Shown one piece after another: positions 1 through 7,319 of a stretch of DNA of 64,000 nucleotides. The notes beneath the pieces were generated by a model that was given only the letters and a program-made list of their open reading frames with translations, was not told where the DNA came from and made no database searches. The translations under genes and the position numbers were made by a program. Numbering within the stretch: position 1 is the first letter of the stretch; each line of letters starts with the position of its first letter. The DNA comes from Nocardia inohanensis NBRC 100128 (GTDB lineage: Bacteria > Actinomycetota > Actinomycetes > Mycobacteriales > Mycobacteriaceae): positions 1 to 64,000 of the forward strand of contig NZ_BDBK01000016.1 in the NCBI RefSeq assembly GCF_001612945.1. The letters are read 5' to 3'.

Positions 1-26
1 CCCCCAGCAAGGCAAACGATCAACGC

Positions 27-1877
27 GTGTCGCTGGCCCCTCTCACCAACGCCGCCGATAACACTCAGCTCATGAACAACGACCCGCACCCGGGCGATTC
101 ACAGTCCACCGCCGACACGGAACCCGCACCCGCCGACATGCATCTGTCGGGGCGCGCGCGGGCATGGGGCGCGGTGCTGCGGGCCGAGCGGAAGTTGCGG
201 CCCAGCTATCCCGGATTGCTGGTCGCGGCGGTATTTTTCGCTTGGTCGGTGTCGCCTTCGTTGGTGCCCCGTAGCTGGATTTTCCAGGGGTTGGTCAGTG
301 GGATCAGCGCCGCGATCGGGTACGGCGTGGGGTGTGTGATCGCGTGGGCGGTGCAGAAGTGGGTGCTGCCGCGGTTTCCGCGTGAGGCCGGGGCGATCGG
401 GAAGTTCTGGCATCCGCCGCTGCGGGTCAGGGAGATCAGCCGGTTGGTGATTCTGGTGGCTCTGCCCGTGCTGGCGGCGGCCATTCTGGCGCGGTCGGCG
501 CGGTGGCAGCGGGATCTGGAGATCCTGATGGGGATGGTGCCGGATACGACGTCGAGTTATTTGCGGACGGAGCTGGTCGCCGCGGGGACGCTGGCGTTCG
601 TCATCGCGCTCTATCGCGTGGTTCGGTGGTTGCTGCGCACCGTGATTCGGGTGCTCAATATCGATTGGCGGATTCCGCGGGTGGTCGCGGTGCCGGGGGC
701 GGCCGTGGTGGTGGTCGTGCTGGCGGTGCTGCTGTTCCAGGGTGTGCTGGCGAATGCGTTCTTCTCCGTGGCCAATTCGGCGTTCAGCCTCAGGAACGGG
801 AAGACCTCGGAGTTTGCGGTGCAGCCGCAGATTCCGGAGCGGTCCGGCAGTCCCATGTCCTTGGCGGGGTGGGACACGCTCGGGTCGGAGGGGCGCTGGT
901 TCGTGGCGAATGCGCCGAGTGCGGATCGGATCGCGGGGGTGACGGGAAAGCCTGCGCGGGAACCGATTCGGGTGTATGCCGGGCTGGAATCGGCCGAGAC
1001 GCCGGAGGATATCGCGGATCTGGTGGTGCGGGAGCTGGAGCGTACCCGCGCTTTCGAGCGGAAGGTGCTGGTCGTGGTGACTACGACCGGGACCGGGTGG
1101 GTGGATTCCACGACCGCGGCGTCGATCGAATACATGTATGGCGGGGACAGTGCTATCGCGGCGACGCAGTACTCGTATCTGCCCAGTGTGCTGTCGTTCC
1201 TGTCGGACAAGGCCAAAGCTACCGAGGCCGGGCGGTTGGTGATTCACGCCGTCCATGCCAAATGGGCGACGCTGCCCGTTGATCAGCGGCCCAAGTTCCT
1301 GGTTTATGGGGAGAGTCTCGGGTCGCAGGGGTCCGAAGGTGCATTCACGGGGCTCGATGACATCCGCACCCTTGTCGACGGTGTGCTGTGGGTGGGACCG
1401 CCGAACTCCAATCGGATCTGGACTCAGCTGGAGGAGCGGCGTGATCCCGGCACGCCCGAGATCCTGCCCATCTATGCCGACGGGCTGATCGTTCGGTTCG
1501 CCGGTTCCGCACCGGATCTGCAACGCCCCGACCGGCCGTGGGTGAATCCGCGCATCGTCTACCTTCAGCACGCCTCCGATCCGATCGTCTGGTGGTCGCC
1601 GGATCTGCTGTTCGAGCAACCGGATTGGCTGCGGGAACCGCGCGGCTCGGATGTGTCCAAGTCGATTCGCTGGTGGCCCATCGTCACCTTCTGGCAGGTC
1701 AGCGCCGACCTCGCGCACGCCCAGAAGGTGCCGTCCGGCCACGGCCATCGCTACGGCACCCTCGTGCTCGACGGCTGGGTGGCGGTCGCTCAGCCGGCGG
1801 AGTGGAGTCCCGAGCTCGCCGAGCGCATCCGCGAAGCCCTCGACGAGGACATCGACTGGGAGTACGCGCACAAATAG
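27..1877 (+). CDS. Membrane-anchored alpha/beta-hydrolase (DUF2319-type)
   Basis: This is a 616-residue protein whose first roughly 260 residues hold several hydrophobic membrane segments. Examples are LLVAAVFFAWSVSPSLVP near residue 65, LVILVALPVLAAAIL near 140 and VVVVVLAVLLF near 230. The C-terminal half is a predicted alpha/beta-hydrolase domain containing the nucleophile elbow GESLGS near residue 428. Size and layout match a family of actinobacterial membrane hydrolases of unknown substrate, such as M. tuberculosis Rv1069c. The GTG at 27 gives the longest form, and an in-frame ATG at 72 is equally plausible. Nothing upstream is visible, and no operon partner is evident because the next gene has its own Shine-Dalgarno. 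The family assignment is secure; the biological role is unknown. Confidence 0.8.
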   Translation: MSLAPLTNAADNTQLMNNDPHPGDSQSTADTEPAPADMHLSGRARAWGAVLRAERKLRPSYPGLLVAAVFFAWSVSPSLVPRSWIFQGLVSGISAAIGYGVGCVIAWAVQKWVLPRFPREAGAIGKFWHPPLRVREISRLVILVALPVLAAAILARSARWQRDLEILMGMVPDTTSSYLRTELVAAGTLAFVIALYRVVRWLLRTVIRVLNIDWRIPRVVAVPGAAVVVVVLAVLLFQGVLANAFFSVANSAFSLRNGKTSEFAVQPQIPERSGSPMSLAGWDTLGSEGRWFVANAPSADRIAGVTGKPAREPIRVYAGLESAETPEDIADLVVRELERTRAFERKVLVVVTTTGTGWVDSTTAASIEYMYGGDSAIAATQYSYLPSVLSFLSDKAKATEAGRLVIHAVHAKWATLPVDQRPKFLVYGESLGSQGSEGAFTGLDDIRTLVDGVLWVGPPNSNRIWTQLEERRDPGTPEILPIYADGLIVRFAGSAPDLQRPDRPWVNPRIVYLQHASDPIVWWSPDLLFEQPDWLREPRGSDVSKSIRWWPIVTFWQVSADLAHAQKVPSGHGHRYGTLVLDGWVAVAQPAEWSPELAERIREALDEDIDWEYAHK

Positions 1878-2005
1878 CCGTGCGCCCTTCGTTTCCTCCT
1901 CGCGGTGGGATCGCGATTCCGTTGACCGGGACTTTTCCGGATCGCGGGCTCCCAACGCTCCTAGCGTCGAACGCAGGGGCAACCGCAAAGAGGAGGAACA
2001 CCCGC

Positions 2006-3169
2006 ATGACTAACAAGGTGCTCGATCGGGTTCGGGATCTGCTGCCCGCGATCCGGGAACGGGCCGTACAGGCCGAAGAGCAGCGGCGGGTGCCGGACGC
2101 CAGCATTGCCGAGCTGACCGAGGCCGGGGTGTTCCGGATGTTGCAGCCGGCCCGCTACGGCGGTGCGGAAGCCTCTCCCGTGGACTTCTACCAGGTGGTT
2201 CGCGCCGTCGCGACGGCTTGCCCGTCCACCGCGTGGGTGACCTCGGTGCTGGGGGCGCACCCGTGGCAGCTGGCATTGTTCGACGATCGCGCGCAGGCCG
2301 ACGTGTGGGGCGAGAACCCCGACACCCTGGTGTCGTCCTCGTACGCGCCGACCGGCAAGCTGACCGTGGTCGAGGGCGGTTACGAGCTCACCGGCCGCTG
2401 GAGCTTCTCCTCCGGTTGCGATCACGCCCAGTGGGTGTTCCTGGGCGCCATCACGCCGAACGGCAACGGCGGCATGGACTACTACACGATCCTGGTGCCG
2501 CGCACCGACTACGTGATCGAGGACGTGTGGAACGTGTCGGGCCTGTCCGGCACCGGCTCCAACGACATCGTCATCGAGAAGGCGTTCGTCCCCGCCTACC
2601 GCACCTACAGCGCCTCCGATCAGGCCAACCTGGTGGGTCCCGGCCAGGAGGTGAATACCGCTCCGCTGTACAAGATTTCGTTCGGCAGCGTGTTCTCCAA
2701 CACCATCACCGCGCCCATCATCGGGGCGGCCGAAGGGGCTTACGAATCGCATCTGGAGCGGCAGCGCGAGCGCGTCCGCATCTCCTACGGCGGGCAGAAG
2801 GTGTCGGAGGATCCGTTCGCGCATGTGCGAATCGCCCGCGCCGCCAGCGAGATCGACGCCGCGATCCTCCAAATGGAGCGCAATATCTCCGAGCAGCTGC
2901 GTTACGCCGAAGCGGGGGAGGAGATTCCGTTCGAGTCCCGGCTGCGCGCGCGTCGCGATCAGGTGCGCGGTACCGAACGGGCTTTGGAGGCAATCGATCT
3001 GCTGTTCAAGAACTCCGGCGGGCATGCCATCCGCCGCCCCAATCCGATCGAACGGCATTGGCGGGACGCGCATGCCGGTAGCGTCCACGCCATCAACGAT
3101 GTCGAGCGCGCGCTGGCCATGTTCGGCAAGGGCGCGATGGGCCTGACCGTCACGGATCGGATGCTGTAG
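2006..3169 (+). CDS. hsaA: HsaA-like flavin-dependent monooxygenase, oxygenase component
   Basis: This 387-residue protein has the acyl-CoA-dehydrogenase fold of two-component flavin hydroxylases and resembles HsaA along its length. Shared stretches include the SSYAPxG, SSGCDHAxW, GLxGTGSN, DPFAxVRIAxAAS and HWRDAHAG motifs. HsaA hydroxylates the phenolic A ring of 3-HSA to the catechol 3,4-DHSA during cholesterol ring degradation, using reduced flavin from HsaB. The ATG at 2006 is chosen because a strong AGGAGG lies at 1991-1996; the open frame extends upstream without a better start. Its stop codon directly abuts the ATG of the HsaD-like gene (TAG-ATG), indicating coupling. The reductase partner is probably the HsaB-like gene 14 kb away. 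It may be a paralogue for a steroid or terpenoid other than cholesterol. Confidence 0.85.
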   Translation: MTNKVLDRVRDLLPAIRERAVQAEEQRRVPDASIAELTEAGVFRMLQPARYGGAEASPVDFYQVVRAVATACPSTAWVTSVLGAHPWQLALFDDRAQADVWGENPDTLVSSSYAPTGKLTVVEGGYELTGRWSFSSGCDHAQWVFLGAITPNGNGGMDYYTILVPRTDYVIEDVWNVSGLSGTGSNDIVIEKAFVPAYRTYSASDQANLVGPGQEVNTAPLYKISFGSVFSNTITAPIIGAAEGAYESHLERQRERVRISYGGQKVSEDPFAHVRIARAASEIDAAILQMERNISEQLRYAEAGEEIPFESRLRARRDQVRGTERALEAIDLLFKNSGGHAIRRPNPIERHWRDAHAGSVHAINDVERALAMFGKGAMGLTVTDRML

Positions 3170-4024
3170 ATGACCCTCACCGCCGAGAACACCACCCGCT
3201 TCGTGACCGTCGGCGGTCACAAGATCCGCTACCACGAGGCTGGGCAGGGCGAAACCCTTGTCCTGCTTCATGGTTCGGGTGCGGGTGTCACCGGCTGGGC
3301 CAACTTCGGCAACAACCTGCCGGTGCTGGCCGAGCATTTCCGCTGCATCGTGGTGGATCAGCCCGGGTTCGGGGAGAGCGGTCGCGCCGAGGTGTACGAC
3401 CGCAACTACCTGCGCATCTCCTCCGATGCGGTGGTCGGTGTGCTGGACGAGCTCGGTATCGAGAAGGCGCATCTGCTCGGCAATTCGATGGGCGGCGCGG
3501 TCGCGACTTTGACCGCGCTCGAGCATCGGGACCGGGTGAATCGCCTGGTGCTCATGGCGCCCGGCGGCGTCGGGGTGAATGTGCTCGGACCCGAACCGTC
3601 CGAAGGCATTTCGCGGCTCATGGAGTTCAATGCCGACCCCACCAAGGAGCGGGTGCTGGCGTGGCTGAAGACCATGGTCTTCGATCAGGCGGTGCTCACC
3701 GAGGAACTGGTCGAGCAGCGCCTGCGTACCGCTTCGGATCCGGCTGCCATCGCCGCCGTGCGGGACGCCTACGCGACGTTCTACAATCCGAAGTTCGCCG
3801 AACCGCTCCCGCTGTGGGCGCGGTTGAAGGGCCTCACCAACGAGGTCCTGATGCTGTGGGGCCGTGACGATCGCGTCACGCCGGTGGAGGGTTCGCTCTT
3901 CCCCGCCCGGCAGCTGCCGAACGCGGACCTGCGCATCTTCTCCCGCTGTGGCCACTGGGTGCAGGTGGAGCGCAAGGACGCCTTCGAGCGCGCGGTGATC
4001 GACTTCCTGGGCCACGGGCTCTAG
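3170..4024 (+). CDS. hsaD: HsaD-like meta-cleavage product hydrolase
   Basis: This is a 284-residue alpha/beta-hydrolase. It shows the oxyanion region LLHGSGAG near residue 33, the nucleophile elbow GNSMGG with Ser106, the acid loop GRDDRV near 231 and the catalytic His262 in CGHWVQVE. These match carbon-carbon bond hydrolases that cleave the vinylogous product of extradiol ring opening. In steroid degradation HsaD splits 4,9-DSHA into a nine-carbon acid and a hexadienoate. The start codon immediately follows the stop of the HsaA-like gene, so the two are translated together. The dioxygenase that would supply its substrate is encoded at 20.6 kb. The reaction type is secure; the exact substrate is inferred from its neighbour. 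Confidence 0.85.
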   Translation: MTLTAENTTRFVTVGGHKIRYHEAGQGETLVLLHGSGAGVTGWANFGNNLPVLAEHFRCIVVDQPGFGESGRAEVYDRNYLRISSDAVVGVLDELGIEKAHLLGNSMGGAVATLTALEHRDRVNRLVLMAPGGVGVNVLGPEPSEGISRLMEFNADPTKERVLAWLKTMVFDQAVLTEELVEQRLRTASDPAAIAAVRDAYATFYNPKFAEPLPLWARLKGLTNEVLMLWGRDDRVTPVEGSLFPARQLPNADLRIFSRCGHWVQVERKDAFERAVIDFLGHGL

Positions 4025-4030
4025 GAGGGA

Positions 4031-4042
4031 TAGAGTCCAGGA
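4031..4042 (+). promoter_or_regulatory. Leaderless-type -10 for the DinB-like gene
   Basis: The hexamer TAGAGT at 4031-4036 fits the actinobacterial -10 TANNNT and lies exactly 6 bases before the ATG at 4043. This spacing predicts a transcript beginning at the start codon. No closely spaced Shine-Dalgarno is present. Confidence 0.45.
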
Positions 4043-4564
4043 ATGACTTGGCGCGCACCGGAACCCGACCGCACTCCGCGCATGCTGGTCGGCGGCGAGC
4101 GCGCCATGCTCCAGTCGTTCCTGGACCACCACCGGGACACCCTGCTCGTGAAGTGCCAGGGCCTCAACGGGATTCAGCTCGCCACCCGCAGCGTCGAACC
4201 GTCGTCGATGTCCCTGCTGGGGCTGATTCGGCACCTCACGGAAACCGAACGCGGCTGGTTCCGCTCTCGCGCGGCAGGCGAGCAGCTCCCGTACGTCTAT
4301 ACGAGCGAGGCCGACCCGGACGGCGATTTCGACAATCTCGACCCGGCCGCCGCCGAAGCCGACTACGCGGCGTACCTCGAGGAGATCCGGCTCTGCGACA
4401 AAGCCGTCGCCGCCCTCCCGCTCGACCACACCGTTATCCACCCGCGCAGCGGCTTGGACCTCTCCCTGCGCTGGATCTACCTGCACATGATCGAGGAGTA
4501 CGCCCGGCACAACGGGCACGCCGACCTGCTCCGCGAACGCATCGACGGCGCTACGGGTCTATGA
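4043..4564 (+). CDS. DinB-superfamily protein (DUF664)
   Basis: This 173-residue protein fits the DUF664 branch of the DinB/YfiT four-helix bundle family. Visible hallmarks are the SSMSLLGLIRHLTETERGWF stretch near residue 55 and the C-terminal LRWIYLHMIEEYARHNGHADLLRE near 140. The conserved histidines in RHLTE, EEYARHNGHAD and the intervening segment are the usual metal-binding triad. Members are often linked to thiol transfer or stress functions, but the activity of this one cannot be read from the sequence. Its last bases overlap the end of the convergent toxin gene by 6 bp, so the two transcripts must overlap at their 3' ends. Confidence 0.75.
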   Translation: MTWRAPEPDRTPRMLVGGERAMLQSFLDHHRDTLLVKCQGLNGIQLATRSVEPSSMSLLGLIRHLTETERGWFRSRAAGEQLPYVYTSEADPDGDFDNLDPAAAEADYAAYLEEIRLCDKAVAALPLDHTVIHPRSGLDLSLRWIYLHMIEEYARHNGHADLLRERIDGATGL

Positions 4565-5023
4565 ATCTCGGTCGTACGGGCCAACTATGCGGATGTGCTC
4601 TTCGAATCGCTTGAAGTCGCCGATATTGAGGGTCAGGACCGTACCGACACCGTGGATAAGCATCGTCGCGACGATGTTCGCATCGTGGACCTGCTTTCCC
4701 GCGCAAGGCGACTCGTTCACGAGTTCGACGAGACGGTGATGGACGCGGGCCGTCTCATCGAGAAACCTCAGGCGGCTACCGAATACGTTGGTATTGGCGA
4801 TTGCGTCGCTCCGGCTGAGACCCAATCCGTTCCGATCAGCGGGCCGGGTTGCGACACAGAGGTATTCCCGCAAGATCTGACCACTCGTATACAGCGTGAC
4901 CCCTGCGGCGGGCCATGTTTCGAGGACCCTGCGGGCGGCTGTGAAATCGGCGCGTCCGGTGTCGCTGGCGGCCAGCAGAATGTTCGTATCGACAATGACG
5001 TGATCAGCGCCCGTCTTCGTCAT
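4559..5023 (-). CDS. VapC-like PIN-domain ribonuclease toxin
   Basis: This 154-residue protein is a PIN domain. The first acidic residue is in VIVDTNILLAA (Asp12). An SGQILREYL helix near residue 46 supplies the conserved Glu. The central HDANIVATML carries the next Asp, and the C-terminal TLNIGDFKRF carries the last. VapC toxins are Mg-dependent ribonucleases that cut specific tRNAs or rRNA. The gene starts inside the 3' end of the antitoxin gene (20-base overlap), the usual arrangement for coupled toxin-antitoxin pairs. The target RNA is unknown. The 6-base overlap with the convergent DinB-like gene leaves no room for a terminator. Confidence 0.85.
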   Translation of the reverse strand: MTKTGADHVIVDTNILLAASDTGRADFTAARRVLETWPAAGVTLYTSGQILREYLCVATRPADRNGLGLSRSDAIANTNVFGSRLRFLDETARVHHRLVELVNESPCAGKQVHDANIVATMLIHGVGTVLTLNIGDFKRFEEHIRIVGPYDRDS

Positions 5024-5234
5024 AAATCTCCTCCCGTCGCCAAGTGCTAGTTCCCGAGGTATGCGCTGTTGCTAGCTCGATCGGTTCGGGCGCTTCTCCG
5101 GCGACGGGTTCCGAGGCTGCGGCCTCGATAATCTCGAGGAGTTCCTGCTGCATGGACCGCCCATGCCGATGCGCGCGCTCGCGTAGCGCACGTAGCGTCG
5201 GCTCCGACACATTGCGGATATGAATAGCGGCCAT
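5004..5234 (-). CDS. VapB/FitA-like ribbon-helix-helix antitoxin
   Basis: This is a 76-residue protein. Its N-terminal 40 residues match the FitA/Arc ribbon-helix-helix DNA-binding fold (AAIHIRNVSE strand, then LRALRERAHRHGRSMQQEL). The C-terminal tail, acidic and ending in EEIYDEDGR, would be the toxin-neutralising part. The ATG at 5234 has no Shine-Dalgarno. Instead TAGCAT (bases 5246-5241, reverse strand) sits 6 bases upstream, so the mRNA is probably leaderless. Antitoxins of this kind repress their own promoter, and the repeated GCTANC sequence overlapping the -10 is the likely operator. Confidence 0.85.
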   Translation of the reverse strand: MAAIHIRNVSEPTLRALRERAHRHGRSMQQELLEIIEAAASEPVAGEAPEPIELATAHTSGTSTWRREEIYDEDGR

Positions 5235-5262
5235 GCATTAATGCTAGCGCTATCGCTACCAT
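5235..5262 (-). promoter_or_regulatory. Toxin-antitoxin promoter with overlapping operator repeats
   Basis: On the reverse strand TAGCAT precedes the antitoxin ATG by six bases. On the forward strand three consecutive six-base units, GCTAGC (5243-5248), GCTATC (5249-5254) and GCTACC (5255-5260), overlap that -10. Half-sites spaced this evenly suit cooperative ribbon-helix-helix dimers. Operator function is inferred. Confidence 0.55.
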
Positions 5263-5326
5263 CGAGCGAGGGAAATCCGAGGTTGTCGTGGTTCTATGGT
5301 CGTTCGCCCGCTGTCACCCACCCGAT

Positions 5327-5338
5327 TAACCTGGGCGG
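5327..5338 (+). promoter_or_regulatory. Leaderless-type -10 for the S9 peptidase gene
   Basis: TAACCT at 5327-5332 fits TANNNT and is followed by a 6-base spacer to the ATG at 5339. No Shine-Dalgarno is seen. Confidence 0.45.
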
Positions 5339-7318
5339 ATGACGATCAGCGAGTTGCCGTTCGGGTCGTGGCCGACCTCCATCACCTCCGAGAGCGTTGT
5401 CAGTGCTGCGGTGCGGCTGGGCGAGGTTCGGGTGGATGGGGGCGAGGTGTACTGGGCGGAGGGGCGGCCCAGTGAAGGTGGGCGGACTCAGATCGTGCGG
5501 CTCGGGGCGGATGGGGAGCGGGTGGATCTGCTGCCGGAGGGGATGGATGCGCGGACCGCTGTGCATGAATATGGTGGGGCCGCTTGGTGGGTGCGGGGTG
5601 GGGTGGTTTATTTCGTCAATTGGGCGGATCAGCGGGTTTATCGGATCGAGGCGGGTGGGGCGGCGGTCGCGTTGACGCCGGAGCCGGTGGTGGCGCGGGG
5701 GGATCGGTATGGGGATGGGGCGTTCGGGCCGGATGGGGCGATCGTCGCAGTGCGGGAGCGTCATCCGGAGGGTGGGCGTGGGGCGATCGATGTGCGCAAT
5801 GAGATTGTGCGGTTGGCCGCGGATCGATCCTCGGAGCCGGAGAGTCTGTTCAGTGGAACGGATTTCGTTGTTTCGCCGCGGGTGAGTCCGGATGGGGCGC
5901 GGCTGGCGGTGGTCACTTGGGATCATCCGTCGATGCCGTGGGATGACACCGTGCTGCGGGTGCGGGACCTGGCTACCGGGGTGGATACCGTCGTCGCGGG
6001 CGGGCCGGGGGAGTCGGTGGGGGAGCCGCGCTGGCAGGAGGACGGCACGTTGCTGTTCCTGTCGGATCGGAACGGGTGGTGGAATCTGTATCGGTGGACG
6101 CCGGGTGGTGAGGTCGAGGCGGTCATCGAGGTGGAGGCCGAGATCGGGGTTCCCGCTTGGCAATTGGGTTCCTCGCGGTATGCGGTGCTCGGTGATCGGA
6201 GCATCGTGTTCGCGCGCTGGCGTGACGGGTACGACGGGCTCGCGGTGCGTCGTCCGGACGGGTCGGTGGCGGAGCCGGCGCTGCCTTTCTCGGCGATCGC
6301 CGCGATCGAGCGTGCGGGCGACAATGCGGTGATCGTGGTGGCGGGCGCGCCCACCGCTGAGGCAGGCATCTACCGCATCGAATTCGTCGGCTCGGATACG
6401 GCCGTCGAAACCTTGCGCGCGCCACGCGATCTCGGGATCGAACCCGCCGATGTCTCAGCCCCCGAGCCGATCTCGTTCCCGTCGACGGATCGCACGGGTG
6501 CACCCCGGACCGCGCACGCGCTGTTCTACCCGCCCACCAGCACCCGGTATCGCGGTCCGGACGGCGAACTCCCGCCGCTGCTGGTCATGATCCACGGCGG
6601 GCCCACCGCGCACGCGGTGCCGGTGCTCTCCCCGAGCACCCAGTACTGGACCAATCGTGGATTCGCCGTCGTGGACGTCAATTACGGCGGTTCCACCGGT
6701 TACGGCCGCGCCTATCGTGAACTGCTGCGCGACGCCTGGGGTGTGGTGGACGTGGCCGACTGCATCGCCGCAGCGCGCTGGCTGGCGGACAACGGCCGCG
6801 TCGATCCGAAGCGTCTCGCCATCCGTGGCGGCTCGGCCGGCGGCTACACCACGCTCGCCGCGCTGGCCCGCGAGGACACCCCCTTCGCGGCGGGTGCGGA
6901 CCATTACGGCGTTGCCGACCTGGAAGCCCTCGCCGCCGAGACCCACAAGTTCGAGAGCCGCTACCTCGACGGCCTGATCGGCGCCTACCCGGCCGAGCGG
7001 GACCGCTACCGCGAGCTGTCCCCGATCCATCACGTCGACCGGTTCCGCAGTCCGCTGATCGTCTTGCAGGGCAGCGAGGATGCCGTGGTGCCGCCCAATC
7101 AATCCGAGATGATCGTCGATGCCTTGCGGGAGCGGGGGATCCCGGTCGCCTATCTGCTCTTCCCGGGTGAGCAGCACGGGTTCCGGCGGGCCGAGAACAT
7201 CCGCACGGCCCTGGACTCCGAATTGAGCTTCTACGCACAGGTATTCGGGTTCGAACTGCCGGACGAGGAGAAGATCGAGCCGGTCACCGTCGAGAATCTC
7301 GCGACCGGAGCCCGCTGA
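5339..7318 (+). CDS. S9 family prolyl oligopeptidase-like serine peptidase
   Basis: This 659-residue protein has an N-terminal beta-propeller-like half (about residues 1-390, with WD/TolB-like repeats such as SPRVSPDGARLAVVTWDHPSMPWDD). A C-terminal prolyl-oligopeptidase catalytic domain follows. The nucleophile elbow is GGSAGG near residue 499, preceded by LLVMIHGGPT near 415 for the oxyanion hole. Asp lies in QGSEDAVVPP and His in PGEQHGFRR near 615. It probably trims oligopeptides or acyl-peptides in the cytoplasm, as no signal peptide is visible. TAACCT at 5327-5332 lies 6 bases before the ATG, suggesting a leaderless message. The 3' end is 1 base from the stop of the convergent regulator gene. 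Confidence 0.87.
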   Translation: MTISELPFGSWPTSITSESVVSAAVRLGEVRVDGGEVYWAEGRPSEGGRTQIVRLGADGERVDLLPEGMDARTAVHEYGGAAWWVRGGVVYFVNWADQRVYRIEAGGAAVALTPEPVVARGDRYGDGAFGPDGAIVAVRERHPEGGRGAIDVRNEIVRLAADRSSEPESLFSGTDFVVSPRVSPDGARLAVVTWDHPSMPWDDTVLRVRDLATGVDTVVAGGPGESVGEPRWQEDGTLLFLSDRNGWWNLYRWTPGGEVEAVIEVEAEIGVPAWQLGSSRYAVLGDRSIVFARWRDGYDGLAVRRPDGSVAEPALPFSAIAAIERAGDNAVIVVAGAPTAEAGIYRIEFVGSDTAVETLRAPRDLGIEPADVSAPEPISFPSTDRTGAPRTAHALFYPPTSTRYRGPDGELPPLLVMIHGGPTAHAVPVLSPSTQYWTNRGFAVVDVNYGGSTGYGRAYRELLRDAWGVVDVADCIAAARWLADNGRVDPKRLAIRGGSAGGYTTLAALAREDTPFAAGADHYGVADLEALAAETHKFESRYLDGLIGAYPAERDRYRELSPIHHVDRFRSPLIVLQGSEDAVVPPNQSEMIVDALRERGIPVAYLLFPGEQHGFRRAENIRTALDSELSFYAQVFGFELPDEEKIEPVTVENLATGAR

Positions 7319-7319
7319 A

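Noticed and set aside
99..1988. Very long open frame (629 residues) opposite the membrane hydrolase gene
   Set aside because: High GC keeps antisense frames open. Its composition is Arg/Pro/His-rich with no domain, and the forward gene is clearly real.
1961..4519. 852-residue antisense open frame across the HsaA/HsaD/DinB-like genes
   Set aside because: It mirrors three recognised genes and shows no motif of its own.
4559..5262. Toxin-antitoxin pair as a marker of a mobile island
   Set aside because: No integrase, transposase, direct repeats or tRNA boundaries are seen; codon use matches the neighbours.
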